Positions 20,278 to 33,580 of a stretch of DNA of 64,000 nt are shown here, piece by piece. The position numbers and the translations under genes were made by a program. Location of the stretch: the NCBI RefSeq assembly GCF_023159225.1, contig NC_063167.1:3956234-4020233 (forward strand). Reading direction: 5' to 3'. How positions within the stretch are numbered: the first letter of the stretch is position 1; every line of letters begins with the position of its first letter. The notes beneath the pieces were generated by a model. The model saw only the letters and a list, made by a program, of their open reading frames with translations. It was not told where the DNA came from and searched no databases. This DNA is from Perognathus longimembris pacificus. Its lineage: Eukaryota > Chordata > Mammalia > Rodentia > Heteromyidae.

Positions 20278-22161
20278 GTAAGAGCCGGAGCGTGAGGGCC
20301 CGGGGGACGGCGCGGCCGGCGGCGGGACCCGGCCCCGCCGGACATCCCGGGCATCGGCGGCGCGGGGCGGGAGCGCGGGGGCGCGGCGGGCGGGCGGGCG
20401 CCCCGGCCGGGGAGGGGGCCGGCGGCGTGGGGGGGCGGAGCGCGGCGAGTCCTGAGGCGACTCGCGGGGCGGCTGAGCGCGGCGCCCCGCACCCCACCCC
20501 CCGGGGGCGGGCTGGGCCGGGGGCCGGGGGGCGCGCGGGGCGGGGGCCGGGCCCAGCGAGGACGAGGGGGAGGAGCCGCGAGGGCCGGCGCCTCCCCCAC
20601 CGGACCGGGCATCCCCGCCGCCCCGGGGCCCGCGGCGCCCGGCGTCCCCCGGGCCGGCCCGGGTCCGGTGGGGGGGGGGGCCGCGGGGCGGAAAGTTTAC
20701 CCGCCGCGGGCCCCCTGGCCCCGGTCGGGCCGCTCGGGCCGGTCCCGGTCGGGCGGCCGTGGCGGCGCTCAGCCCTCGCCAGCCGCCTGCTCGGTCCGGG
20801 CGGCGGGCAGGGCCGGACGCACTCTCCGTAGGTCTTCGGCCCCGCGGCGCCTCCCAGGGCGGACGGGGGTCCCCGCGCGGGTCCCCCACTAGGGGGACCC
20901 CATCGGGCCCTGCGTCCCTCGGCCGCGGGCCTCGTGTGACCCCTCCCCCTGCCTCCCGGAGGGAAGGGGGGCCTGCGCAGCACCCGCCCCTCGCCGCGCT
21001 TCACACCCGACTCTTGCCCTTGCACCCTGACAGCCGGGAGGGTGGGGTCCCCCGTTCCCTGGGGCAAGTCGGGATCTCCACACTCGCGTGCCCTTTACCT
21101 TCCGTGACCCCGATCGTCGCTCGGCACAGGGGGCTGCCAGAGCCTCTTCCCTGCCCTGGCATCTTTGGGGCCTCTGCACGCTTCTCTGTTGACCCTTTTT
21201 TTTGCCAGGACAAGGGGACTCGGGCGACCCGTGTTCTTCTTTTCCTCACCCAGTGGATCGTGGGGCCCTGTGCAGCTCTGAAGTCATTTCTAAATAGGAA
21301 AGCAGACACTTCTCCCAGATTATGTACACTCGGCACACACTTTCCTGGGTTAGGGTGAGCTCATTTCCTGAATACCCTTTGAGTTGCCCTCTTTTCTCGT
21401 AGAGGTAACTGGACGTCCCCGTGTTCCTTTCCCCAGTGCTCTGTCTACCCTGGACATGCTCTCTGTCCTCGGAGTTCCCTGTCTGGGTGAAGGTGGAGCG
21501 CCTGTAAGATGTAGGGCAGGACTTCAGCTGTGCCTGGTACTTGAGTTTAAAAAATAAAAAAAGAAATAAAGGAAGACTGGACGAATTCCTCCCTTGTCCC
21601 GGGAAAACAAGGGTAGATTGTGTTCCCAATTGGTTGGGATCTTAGGGGGCACCCTTCAGCATTTGACACTGGCCCATTGGGAAAAGGGTCATGTGCCCTT
21701 GGGTTTTGGTGCTCCGATTACTGTCCTTCTGTTTGGTAAGAACCAGACTTTGTACATCCCACTCTCTGGAGTCTTTCAACCTTTCTTGGAAATAAACTTC
21801 CCAATTTTTTTTTTTTTGAGGAGAACTCATATCCTCCTTATGGCTCCGGTTTCCCAGTCAGCCATATATTTAGTGAGCCTGTTACCTTGACTTTTTCTAA
21901 TTTTCTCAAATTGTATTCGTGTTGGCTGGGTAAGGAGAAGCCATATGCCTTTCCATCCAGAATAGGGAGTGTAGACACCCATGTCGCCCACGTACCATTC
22001 GGGAAGAGGTAGCTCCTGGGCTCCTTGTTGTACTAGAACCTTCCTTTGGCCCTAGTGTTGTCTCTTGTGGGATCCAAACATTTCAGGCAAAAGGGAAATT
22101 TCAATGCTTTCTATTTTTGCGATAGCAAAACATAATTGTGATGCTCTGTGCATTGTTGACA

Positions 22162-22176
22162 CCCCCCCCCCCCCCT
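22162..22176 (+). repeat. Poly-C run
   Basis: Fifteen consecutive C after 'gaca'. Confidence 0.9.
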
Positions 22177-23448
22177 AGGTCTGCATGCAGGATGAAGAGG
22201 ATGAAGTACATCCTTACATACACAGCAAGTTAGAAGGGAGGGATGACTAGCTCTACACCTAGGGTGCGTGAGGACTGTTACATGCAAGAGTTCGGGCATA
22301 TGTTAAAGTTGCTGCTATCTTCAGGCTCAGAAGAATTAGAAACATTGATAAATGCTCAATTCTCATCACTTTTTTTGTCATTTGCATTGTACTGAATAAG
22401 CAGAATGACATCCGAGTGTTCACGGTGTCCCTGAGTATGTGTGGAGTGCTTGCCAGTGAGCACCCAAACTTCAGCATTCAGAGTGTAGAAACAGTATTCT
22501 TTGCTGGATTCTGTGTGATGTGAAAAGTTCTGGCTAGCATTTCTTTCCTGCAGTAGAGGAGAAAGTGAGGTTTCCTGGTTTCATGCAAATGATAAGAGAT
22601 GGAACAAATGCCTGTAAATAATGTCCTGGTTGTATTTTGGCCAGTTAATAATTGAGATACGTAGTGAAATGAGGAGAAGGTACATTTGGAAAGGCAGTTG
22701 CCTCTTTCTAAGAGGTGGGAGGGTTTTGTTCAGATTGCACTCCGGGAGAGGGGAATGGCGAGAGGCCTATTGGCTGTGGCTCCAGTGAGCTGCTCCACCT
22801 CCTTGGATCCCTCACTCTTTCCTTAGCTGTCACTCAGCAGCAGTGAGGTCTCACTTTAAGGCAGATTTGGCGGAGGCTCACTCTCCCCAACAAGCTCTGT
22901 GGAGCCCTGGGACACTTTGAGCACTTTTCCAGCAAAGAGGCTCTCCCCCATGAGTTCCTGAGCTAGGAGATGTGCTTATCCAGAGGTTTGGTTCACACCG
23001 ATCTTTGCCTTTCAGTTAATATTGAGCTGTCTAGTTGGCATAATACCCAATGCCAGAAAGTAGTGCATTTGACTTGATTTTCTTTTTTGGGGAGGCTTCT
23101 TACCATTTTAAAGATGTTTTTATTTGGTCTTTATCTGTAACCCGCTTGATAGAGTTGTGTGTTTTTTGGGATTGTATGAGTGAGCCTTTGAAAAATCAAG
23201 AGTTGAATACCTGCTGTGTACGCTGGCGTAGACCCAGGAGTCTTCCCTTGTATGCCCTTCCCCAGGTCGCTGACTGCCTTTGGGAGTCTTCCCTGGTGCT
23301 CCATATATGGGCACAGGAGGAGAAGTGGTGAGGGATCACTAGGAAAACATGGTGTAGGTTACTGTTTAAAGTTGAGTTATTCCACCTGAGTTTTAGAGTT
23401 GTCCTTACTGAGTCATCTGGCTGCAAAGGTGGTTGGAAGTCAGCTTTT

Positions 23449-23530
23449 GCTTCTTCCCCTTAAACCTCTCCTTCTTCCTCTTGCTCCTCCTCTTCCTCTT
23501 CTTCCTCCTCCTCCCTCCTTCCTCCCCAAA
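23449..23530 (+). repeat. CT-rich low-complexity tract
   Basis: Pyrimidine-rich CTTCTTCC/TCCTCC repeats, interrupted a few times. Confidence 0.8.
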
Positions 23531-26071
23531 GTACTCTTCTGCTGTTGGCCTGGCCACCCTGGTTCTCTTAATCACTTTTCTGCATCTTTGTGTTAGAATA
23601 CCACTCTTCCCCGCTCTCACCCCTCATCTCTTGAGTTTTTGGGGAAGATTGGGTGACCTTATCTTCTTGAGGATCTGACTTACTTGCTTCTGGGAGATGC
23701 CAGGTTCTCCATTCATCTCATCCTTCAGTGGATTCTGAGTGTTGACATGTGCACAGCAACTTCCTCTCAAGGTCGGGCTGGGTCAGCTTTTCCTTTTAAA
23801 AAGACTAGTGTAGCTCTTACTTGCACTTGAAGACATATTTATTTATGTATCCTGTTCAGCCACATTTTGTGTGTTGAGTCTTCAGACCCTGAAAGTTTTA
23901 GGCTTTCCCTCTTTCTTCATTGTCAGGTGGCGTTGGTTCAGCCCTGGTTATGCCCGGTGTCCTGGTGCTATTTGAACTCTTTCTGACTGATTTTAAGGTA
24001 GCCCATTTTATGGCTTAACATTCCCGCCTCCACTATTTCCCTTTTCTTAAGGTTTGGGGAACACCCCTTTGTGTGCAGTTGTACTTTATTCTGACTTCAT
24101 TATGGAAAAAGCAGTAGAAGACAGTGCTTATGTTCCCTTCATTTCCTCCCATTGGCGTGCTGATGGCCTGTTTGTGTTCTCCAGATTTGCTCTTTTGGGG
24201 GAGAAGTACGTTTTTTATATCTGTACTCCCATTACTGCAGCCATTCATTCAGGAGCCTTTACTGGGTCTGTTCCATGCAAGGATATATGAGGTTATGTGA
24301 TTTTTGCTTAAGATCATACTGTATCTGTCTTCGATTTAGTATGAATGACATTTCATTGTAGCTTGTTTTTAATAAAGCCTTATAAATCTTTTTTTTTCTG
24401 AGTTTAGATAATCTTCCAAAAATACACTTTAATAGTATACTATTGTGCTTTCTCCCTTTTCTCTTCAGGAGACAGTGGGGGTGGTGAAGAGGGTGGAAGG
24501 TGTACTGGGAGAGGGATTTAACAACTTTTCTCCGACTGTGAGTCTGTGTGTGTGTGTGTGTAAAAGAGTAGTAAAAACCTTAATCTGATTGTCTAGACAT
24601 AACTTAATTTGCTTATATGTGAAATTGTTTAGAATGCTTGTTAAACATTTCAGTAGCAGCATTATACTATATATTGTATGAGACACATTCCTTATATAAG
24701 GAAGTGGTAGAAAAATACTTCTCTTCCGATTAACTGGTTTGATCATTTCATTGAATAGTAAGAACTATTTTTGTTAACAGGAAATGCTTTATCCAAGTTA
24801 AATGCCTAAACATAGTGTCCATTCTTAGGCTAGATGTATAATTCAGTTATCACTTTATTTGATATAATTCTTCCACTTTTAAATACTGCTGTTATTTGTA
24901 CTTTCTTTGTTTTGGTAAATAGCCTCTGTTTCTTTTTGGATGCAGGTTAGGATGTAGGTATGAATAGTAATAATAATTAAAATCAATCTTAAGTATGCTT
25001 TTTCTTTTTTCCTTTAAAATCAGGTATTTTCTTCATATATATGCCACTTTTTTTTTATACTTCCACTACTGCAAAAACTTGTGTAGGATTGTTGTAATAA
25101 GTGGTTGGCAGTATCCTTTGTTCATGTGAATGTGTGACTAAATGTTTTCTTGTGGTGACAGGTGATGTGATTTCTTCTGTGTTTCCATTGTACTGATCAT
25201 TTTCTACAATATTCTGTGTCTCCTTGAATTGCTTATCATGCCTTTTTTTGATTATGTAGATAACTTAAATCTTACCTCCTTTTCTCCTTTCCTCCTTTCC
25301 CACATTAAGAGGTTTCTTTATTGCCCTTTGACATTAACAGTGTTAGTAGATGTGCTGTTATTTGGAGATGTTCTGTATGCAGTGAAAAGAGGGTGCCTAC
25401 CGCTCATTTGTCCTGTTGACTAGGCACTAGACAAGTAGGTGGTATGGAATTTAAGGCCCAGTAAAGGGTGATAGTGGTATTTGTTAGTAGAGGTCAACGG
25501 AGGTGAAACACTGGTTCTTCAGGCCTCCCTCCATAGGATTTTGGAGATTTGTTTTGCCTGTAGCTAGCTTCTTTCTGCCTGTTTGGCTTGACAGCAGAAC
25601 ATTAAGTGTGGGGTCCTCTCTTAATGTTCCTTTGCTTGGTCTAATGCTATCTTTAGTCTGTGGTATGTTTGGGGATGAGAGTGCGAAGTGTCTTGCTTCT
25701 GTTTTTGTCTGTGTAACTTGAGTAACGAGCACATGGTCATTTGCTCTGCTTCTGGACTGTGGTCTGTGTGGTCTTTTCTTATTTATTTGCCTATTTATTT
25801 ATGCAATCAGGTTTAGGACATAGGTTTATCAGACACTGTCAGATCCTTTTCTTGTGCCATCTGTGGATGTGGTATCAGTACTGTGATAAAGCGTGTTACT
25901 CTTTTGTCCTTGGGAAGTGTTTGTATGCATATAGATGGTCTGCCATCCCATATTTGTCATGTCCTTGTAAGGAAGTGTGTGTATTTGTAAGTGTCCCTGT
26001 AGTTGTGTATGTGTCTGTGATCCATGTATGAGTATATGTGTTTAACAGTAGTAGTTCCTCAGATATGTAGC

Positions 26072-26276
26072 TTTTTTTTTTTTTTGCCAGTCCTGGGCCT
26101 TGGACTCAGGGCCTGGGCACTGTCCCTGGCTTCTTCTTGCTTAAGGCTAGCACGCTGCCACTTGAGCCACAGCGCCACTTCTGGCCATTTTCTGTATATG
26201 TGGTGCTGGGGAATTGAACCCAGGGCCTCATGTATAAGAGGCAAGTACTCTTGCCACTAGGCCATATCCCCAGCCC
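26072..26276 (-). repeat. IDL-Geo SINE
   Basis: Full-length reverse copy with an A tail; the first SINE downstream of the CpG island. Confidence 0.9.
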
Positions 26277-26279
26277 TCT

Positions 26280-26506
26280 TTTCTTTTTTCTTTTTTTTTT
26301 TCAAATGCCAGTCCTGTCAACTTTCTTGCTTAAGACTAATGCTCTACCACTTGAGCCACAGCACCATTTCTGCTTTTTTGGTGGTTAATTGGAGATAAGA
26401 GTCTCAAAGACTTTCCTGCCAGGGCTGGCTTTGAACCTCGATCCTCAAATCTCAGCCGCTTGAGTAGCTACTAGCATTACCTGAGTGAGCCACCTGTGCC
26501 TAGTGA
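26280..26506 (-). repeat. 7SL-Geo dimeric SINE
   Basis: Reverse copy directly next to the preceding SINE; the Geo unit is shortened internally ('cagtcctgtcaactttcttgc'). Confidence 0.78.
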
Positions 26507-28790
26507 GTTCCTGATATTTAGTTTGAGGGGAGTGTGCCAGCTTTTTGTTTCTAAGGCCGTGTTGCATCTTTTTGCTTTGGTTATCATTGCTTGTAGAAGG
26601 TCATGAGCCTCCTGTGTAAAAATGTTTCCTGATTATTTCTTTTCTTTTTAACCTCATTACCCTGGGCTTAAAAGAAAATATTATATGCCTCAATACAGAG
26701 AGGCGCAGTGGCAGCCATGTTACTTCTTCCATTTTCTTAGAGGCATGTTCATTTACTTCATCTGGTTGACATAGCTCAAGTAGAAGGCCCAGAGATTGTT
26801 TTTGGAAGTTTTCTTATTCTTGACATAGTTACATGTTTTCTTGCAATGTGTCCTTTGCTTACTTGGAAAAATACTCTTTTGGTCAAATTTAGGCAGGTCT
26901 TTTATTAATCATAAAACATATTCCTTCCTGAGACTGTTGGCTGTGAAGGTAGCTTTGAGGGAGACAAATAAGCCCCTCTGCTCTCTGTGGAAAAGTTTTG
27001 TGTACAAAGTGCTGCATGCCTTGAAAGAAGTATTGGGACTCAGTTCTTTACAGTTTTAATCACAGTACTGTCTGTAGACTAAGGCAGTGAGTAGTACTAC
27101 TCTCACCTTTTACTTTACTTCTTCATGAAAATGCCTCTCTGCACCCTTGGTCCTAAAAAAATGCAGAAACAGTCACCATAACATAATCTCAAAGGAAGGG
27201 CAAGCTGTGATTGCCCCTGTTCCAAACCTTAGGTCCTCACCTTGGATAGACATAACCAGTGTCCTTCGGATATGGAGTTTCAATAGGGTTTATGTGTGAA
27301 AAGCCTTTAGAGACACACAACATTCATTCAGTAGACCATATCTGTGCCAGTTTTGTTGGTGACTATATGGTAACACACACTGTGGGTTATTTTTTCATTT
27401 TATTCCCACCCGATTGCTGGAACAAACCCTGACAACATCAAATAACTACAGCCTTCATTGTGTTTTAGCATATGTGAAAGAACCAGGCACTAAATTGTAG
27501 TGGTGACATATAGTCAGTCATGACTCTTGGCCTTCCTCCATGTTGTCTGCACATTGTTGCATTGACAACAATTTGGCCAAACTTGGTGTCTGTAATAATG
27601 GATAAAGCAAACATATAAGTCTGTTTAATCTTTTACATCAACAGGATGTTATATCAAGAGGTTCACTTCCAGCAGCAACAAGAGAAGTAAAAAGAAAGAC
27701 TTGGTTTCAAGGTTTGAAAAGGAGGTATTATATATTTTTCCCCTTAATCAGGGTTGATTTAGGAGTCATTTCTGAAAGTATATTAAGACAGTCATGACTT
27801 TTTTTTCAAACTTGAACTTGGTTAGTAATCGTGTGTGTGTGAGAGAGAGAGACAGAAAGAGACAGAGACAGAGAAGAGACAAAGAGAGACAGAGACAGAG
27901 AGATCTTTATCCCTCTGGTTTTCTAGGCACTTGGATATCAAACTGTTAAGAAATAGGTACAATGTATGAAATTATTAAACAGAAAGCAAAAAGATATTAC
28001 AGTGAAATAAATGATGTTAAAGTGATAATTGGAAGTGTAAATTTTGATACTCCAAGCAAAGAAGGTAGTATCTCAGTAGTTTTGCTCGAAAGTGGCATAA
28101 TCAGACCTTCTGTGATGAATGCTCCCCTGCCTGAGGGCCCTGAGATGACAGGTTGATGAGATTGGTTACTGGAAAACGTTCAGTGTTCTCTTCTCTTTAA
28201 AAAATATTTAAAATAAGATAGCCCTGCTTAGTCAGAAAATAAAAACTTTGATGAAACATCAGCAGTATGGGACATTTGAAAGGTGAAGATGGAAGATAAG
28301 GAAGTTTTATTGTGAATCCACAAGGGGGTAGTGATGGTCTATGGAAGATATTTGTGGTAGAAATGTGAGATGGTCTGTTAACATTTTAGATTTACAGATA
28401 AAACCGGCATGTTTGCATTTTAACTTAATAAGATCTCCTTTAAAAATGTTTATTGGCAAAATTGTTTATTACTTAAATTAAAAAAAATCCATTTTGGGTG
28501 AATGGCTATTTTAAGCCATCGAATGGTAAGGAGAAAATGTCCTTGTGGCTTTGGGCTTTGGAGGGGTTATGAAGGATCTGAGGGTCACTGGTATTTTCTA
28601 AGAATGTGATAATCTCAAATTTCCTGGGAAACCTTCAGAACCTAGGAACCAGTGACAGGTATTTTCAATAAAAGGATTTTAGAAAATTGTGTCTAAACTT
28701 TAGAGAAGTTTGTATTACTAGTTGTGTTTTCAGTGTTGCCTGTAGATGTAAGATGTGGGCAGCCCTATTTCTAACCCCATCCTTCTCCCC
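26507..28790. other. Unique intronic stretch
   Basis: No SINE was recognised. A GT/GA-rich tract lies at 27831-27903. A 67-nt ORF flanked by splice-like sites (27645-27711) was considered and rejected as an exon. Confidence 0.5.
27831..27903 (+). repeat. (TG)n(AG)n / GACAGA simple repeat
   Basis: Short TG run followed by GAGAGACAGAGACAGAGA-type purine-rich repeats. Confidence 0.85.
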
Positions 28791-28986
28791 TTTTTTTGTC
28801 AGTCCTGGGGCTTGAACTCAGGGTCTAGGCACTGGCCCCGAGCTCCTTTTGCTCAAGGCTAGCAATCTACCATTTGAGTCACAGTGCCATTTGTGGCCTT
28901 TTCTATTTATGTGGTACTGAGGGATCAAAGCCAGGGCTTCATGCATGCTAGGCAAGCACTCTACCAGTAAGCCACATTCCCAGCCT
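28791..28986 (-). repeat. IDL-Geo SINE, older copy
   Basis: Both units are present in reverse with moderate divergence ('tatttatgtggtactgagggatc'). Confidence 0.8.
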
Positions 28987-31403
28987 CTAACCACTTTTAG
29001 TAGTTCTGAGTAAATTGAAGTTCTATAATCTTTTTTTATTAGTTTACATCACATCATTACATGAAAGCATATTCCCCCTCTCACTTAAAAATTCCTGTAG
29101 GTCCTTGAGTTCTACTGGTTATATTAAGAAATACTTAAAATCAGGTGTGATGTGGCTGTGCCAGACAGTCAGCTCCTCTACCTCTATTGCGTGCTGTTTT
29201 TGAGTGATAGGCCATGTGATGGTGAGATAGAAAGATTGAGGATTGGTATGGAGATAATGTCCATATTTAGAGACACAACTCACCATGTCTTTAAAAGTTA
29301 TTTCTAACAATAACATAAAACAGTTCTCTGGTTTAGTTTATGCCATATAAATTGTATATTTTTCATTTCTTATCTAGGGAAAAGGTTAATGCAGCTTTTC
29401 ATTCTGAATAAGGAAGGGTTATTTCTTTTATGTTCTTTACTAAATGCCTTGATAATTTAAGATCCCAAAAGATCTTTAGTTTCATCCTGTGCTACTGTGA
29501 ACTCTACTGGGAGTCCAATATCTTCATTCATGAATTTGAGGCATTCAAATCTGTCTCTCTCTTTTTTTTTTTTTTTAACTTTCCTGAGCTAACTTCTGGG
29601 GCACGCATAGATCAGTCTACCATCGGTCACCCTACAAATCCGTGATAAAAAGTACAGCAGAAGCTAAGATGCCGAAGTTCCTTTCATAGCGCACAGTTGC
29701 CTTTCCTGGTTTGCATCAGTGCAGGGCCAAACAGAAAAGGTCTGAAGACAGTCAGTTTAATTAACTCATGGTTTTAGAGATTGAATGGTGTTGTGAACAT
29801 ACTATAACAAAATTTTTGTTCTGGCTGCAAGTTCAGAGTGCTGTATGATAGTTTCTGTGTTATAAAGTAGTATTTAAAAAAATCATTTGGAGACTTCTAC
29901 TTTAGGACAAGTATGGAAATTAAATTATGTCTACTCAAATTATGTCTGAAAGGAATTTAAGTTTAACATTCTGTTATTCTTAGCATTTTAAATTATATTT
30001 TGAAGTATTTTAATATAATGTTGGTATAGCACCCGATGTTGGAGTCAGATTTCATCTCTCATAGATTGGGCAGTCGCGGAGCTGTGGACTCCATCTTCTT
30101 GTGGGAGGTCGTTGCTTGTAATTTAGTGCTGTGTGAGACTAGTTCCTGAAGAAATCTTATTTGGATTTTCCTCTGCAGGGTCTAGATGGAGGCTTGGCCT
30201 TTGGCCTGTGGCATCTTCCAAGCCTCCTGTGGTTGATGAATGCTGAGCTGTAAAAAAGTTAATTTTCTCTGCTTTCTTGGGGGTTTGCTGACTTCTTGGA
30301 TGCTTAATTGCCAAGAACATTTAGAAATAAAATGTGTTGCATTTAGGAAGTACCATTTTAGCTCAGTTATTCATGGTTAGAGTAGATGATTCAAACTGAA
30401 ACCATTTGATTGATACTCTTTCTGTCCTCTCTCTGTCTCTGGTGCTGAGGATTGAGCCCAGGACCTCACAAACATTAGCTGGAGTTGAAAAAAAAATGCC
30501 TTGTGATTGACCACTCACAGGTACTGTCTCCTGTCCTTCAATGGGACTGGAGCTTCATGTTCCTTTAGATTGAACTCAGCTGTCTGATGGGTTAAAGAGA
30601 TGAGGGATCTGTAAGCTGGTTTCTTTTGTAAGTAGATGTACTGAGAAAAAGAAAGCAAGTAGCTTGTGGTTATTCATTGAAATGCTTAAGTGGCATTTGT
30701 TATTTGTAAGAACCAAATAGTTTTGGTATTATTTAAATATGATGTATAGGGAGGAATCTATCTGTAAGTAGTTTTTTGGTTATTGTGTTGGAATTGAACA
30801 CCAGGTGTTCTGAATGTTAGGCTGGTGCTCTGTCTACCACATAGCTATCCTCCAAGCTTTGTTTGTGTGTGGTGATTGAAGAACGAAATACTTCTTGGTT
30901 AAAAACTTCCTATTCTTCAAATCCATGTGCCTCTCTTTGTAGGACTTAGGAGAGGTTGTTGGCTGTGCTGATTAGATTTCAGTGCTTGGAAGAGTGCTGT
31001 CATGCCGGGGCTGTCATCCGTATCCTTACCTGAACCGGCGGTGATGTGGTCCTTAGTCATGAGGTGTTCTCTTCCCCAGAGACGTTGGAACTAACCCTCT
31101 CGGCTTTCCAGCCAGCATTTTTTTCTCCCTCCTGTAGCTAGGAACACTTGGCATAGAAATAAGGACCCCAGCTAGCAGTGTGCTGTCCTTGCGGCCACTC
31201 TGTGGGCCAGAGATAGAAAGAAGCTTTTCTCTTCATTGACCTCCCTTGACCAAATCTGAAATTCCTTAGTTTCTACTTCTCCATTCATCTCTCTCAACCC
31301 CCCTTTCCTTTCTTTTGTTTTGTACTAGCATCAGTTGGTTTCACCAAGGGATTTTATTTATTTTATTTCATTCATGTATACATACCATGTACCTTGATGA
31401 GAC
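28987..31403. other. Mostly unique intronic stretch
   Basis: Only an ID-like scrap (30436-30480, 'ggtgctgaggattgagcccagg') was recognised. Otherwise AT-rich unique DNA. Confidence 0.5.
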
Positions 31404-31550
31404 TCCTCTCTCCTCCCTTCCCTTTCCTTCCCCTCCCCTCCCCTCCCTCTTTCTCTCCTTCCCTTTCCTCCATTCCCTTCCCTTCCTTTTCCTCCCTTCC
31501 CTCCCTCCCTCTCCCTCCCTCCCTCCCTCCCTCCCCCCCCCTTTTTTTTT
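31404..31550 (+). repeat. Polypyrimidine tract (CCCTT/CCCT)n
   Basis: About 147 bases of C and T with a single purine break (31472), ending in a C-run and T-run next to a reverse-strand SINE. Confidence 0.95.
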
Positions 31551-31766
31551 GGTGCTAGAGATTGAACTGAGGGCCTTGCAAACCATAGGTGTGTGTTCTA
31601 CCACTGGGTTATGTACTCCACTGGGTTATATACCCAGCTCTTTTTTGTTGAGTTGTTTTCTTTTTCTTGAGACAGGTTCTCTGCTACCTCTGCCTTTGAG
31701 CTGAAGATCCTCCTATCTCCACTTCCTGAGTAGTTGGGATTTCAACTGTGTGCCTCCTCATGGCTG
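31551..31766 (-). repeat. Old ID-B1 composite SINE
   Basis: ID-like unit ('ggtgctagagattgaactgagg') followed by a B1-like unit ('gagacaggttctctgctacc...gagtagttgggatttcaac') in reverse. Confidence 0.55.
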
Positions 31767-33412
31767 GTTCACTCATCCTCCTTTTTAGGGTGGGGGGAGG
31801 GGTGGTATAGGACTTTGAGTTCAGGGCTTTTACTGTGGGATGAATTACTTGGTAATGATTTTGAGGAGATTCATGTGTTCGATAAAGAGTTGTCCTAGAA
31901 ATGACCTCTAAAGTTTTTTGGTCTCACAATAAGAAAATGAAGTTGGGTATATGAATTTCACTCCATAGATAGCTTGCTTTGCTAGTATTTAGCTGTTTTG
32001 TATAACTGTTCCTTTTCTGTTTGAGTTACTGTCTTCAGGTCAGGAATAAATATGTAAGTTCAAGCAGTGTAGAAGGGATTTGAGCTACAGCTTGTGAGGT
32101 GCTTCCTTTCTGGTACACACAGAGGGCTAATTTTTCCATCTGTTAACTACATTGTATTTACAGAATATAAAAATGGTTTAAGGTTTTAGAAAAGATGCAC
32201 TACACAGCCTTCCTAGTTATTCCCTGGGATAGGTTTAAGGTTCTTATTAAGATATGGATGAGAATTCATAGTTTTAGAAAATAGACTTAATATATGGTTA
32301 TAAATGAAAAATTTCTGATAATCTTTAAGATTTTTAAATATTTTGGACAGTATGTATATTCACTTGATTACATTATTTTGGAGTTGATTAATATATTAAG
32401 ATGCCTTGATTTCTAGTAATGCAGTAAATATTCTTCCTGTTAATAAGTGTATGTGGATTGGGGAGTTGCTGTTGGTCCATTAGAATTAATAATATAAGAG
32501 CTTCCCTTGGACGTAACTCTCTAGTCTGCTATAGGTCTGGCATTTGGGAAGACCTTGAACGTAATTCATCTTTTTTCAGAAATTTCATATTTAAAGATAG
32601 AAAGGTACAAATTAAAGTTTCTGGTGTTCTTATAAACATTTTCTGCCGTGTTCTTTCCATTTTGTTCTGGCTAAATCATTTACTTTGACAAAGCTTGGAT
32701 GGATATTTCTTCCTCGTTTAGTTTTATTGATGGAGGCTATTGTGCTAAAAAGAAAGCTGTAACAAGTAGAAAGGTGGTGAGTGGGTACTCAGAGCTTTTG
32801 AAGTACTTGTCTTTCTTCCTAGGGGTCCTCTAGAAATTGATCATAGATTAGTTGACCAAATTTTAAAGCCTAGAAATTTATTGCGGGTATTGTAGGAGGG
32901 AAGAGAGCATTGGTCTTCCTGTATTGAACCTGATTATTCTAAATCTGACCATGGCTGCTCGTGTGAATGCCTTCTGGTGTAAATGTGGTGATGGTGATGA
33001 CCTCTTCACTGGGCGGAGTATCCTTGACAGCTTTCTTCTGTACTGTTGAAGTATTTTTAGACTATTGCCTCTTGGCCATGTCTAGAGGCCCGGAGGATGG
33101 ATTTAGCTCCTCTGATATTGCTCCAGGTTGTGGCAGATGTTCCTTGTTGCCTTCCACATCATCCCACCACAGTCCCATCCAGTTGAGATTCCTTGCCCTT
33201 GTTGTTTGATGAAGGACCAGAGGTAGAACCATTTTGTAAATAAAAATGAAGTCATGACTTCCAGAGTGCTTTTAAAATAAATAACCTGGTTAGTGTTAAT
33301 GGTGCACAACAGTTGAAAGTACTTATTACAACTAAATTGCATGCTCAAAATGGATAAAATACTAGATTTTATGTTGGGAGTATATTGCCACCATTAAAAA
33401 AAATAAAATATT
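31767..33412. other. Unique intronic stretch
   Basis: AT-rich sequence without a recognised gene or repeat. Confidence 0.45.
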
Positions 33413-33580
33413 GGGCTGGGAATATGGCCTAGTGGTAGAGTGCTTGCATCAAATACATGAAGCCCTGGGTTCAGTTCCTCAGCACCACATAAATATATAG
33501 AAAAAGCCAGAAGGGGCGTTGTGGCTCAAGTGGTAGAGTGCTAGCCCTGAGTCAGAGCCCCAGCACTGGCAAAAAAAAAA
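33413..33580 (+). repeat. IDL-Geo SINE with Geo deletion
   Basis: The IDL unit is complete. The Geo unit lacks the middle block between 'ctagccctgag' and 'tcagagccccagcactggc'. Confidence 0.83.

Larger units (their letters stand above)
19021..21010. promoter_or_regulatory. CAMTA1: CpG island spanning the CAMTA1 promoter, exon 1 and start of intron 1
   Basis: About 2 kb of very GC-rich, CpG-dense sequence stands out sharply from the AT-rich flanks. It contains homopolymeric G runs (19369-19384), CGG tracts, many GGGCGG-type GC boxes and clustered CCAAT boxes. CpG density falls quickly after about 21000. Large ORFs on both strands here (for example 19916-21067 minus) are proline/arginine/glycine-rich and are composition artefacts. 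A divergent non-coding transcript on the minus strand is common at such islands but cannot be shown from sequence. Confidence 0.93.

Noticed and set aside
19916..21067. 383-codon minus-strand ORF (and several 100-280 codon ORFs on both strands) in the CpG island
   Set aside because: All are rich in Pro, Arg, Gly and Ala, overlap each other in several frames, and follow from the lack of AT-rich stop codons in CpG-island DNA. The + strand frames also clash with the recognised CAMTA1 exon.
27645..27711. Possible 67-nt alternative exon with AG acceptor and open frame (DVISRGSLPAATREVKRKTWFQ)
   Set aside because: The donor (GTTTGA) is poor, the length would disturb the phase-0 link between exons 1 and 2, and I know no matching CAMTA1 sequence.
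31315..31704. 129-codon ORF
   Set aside because: It is translated from the polypyrimidine tract and an old SINE.
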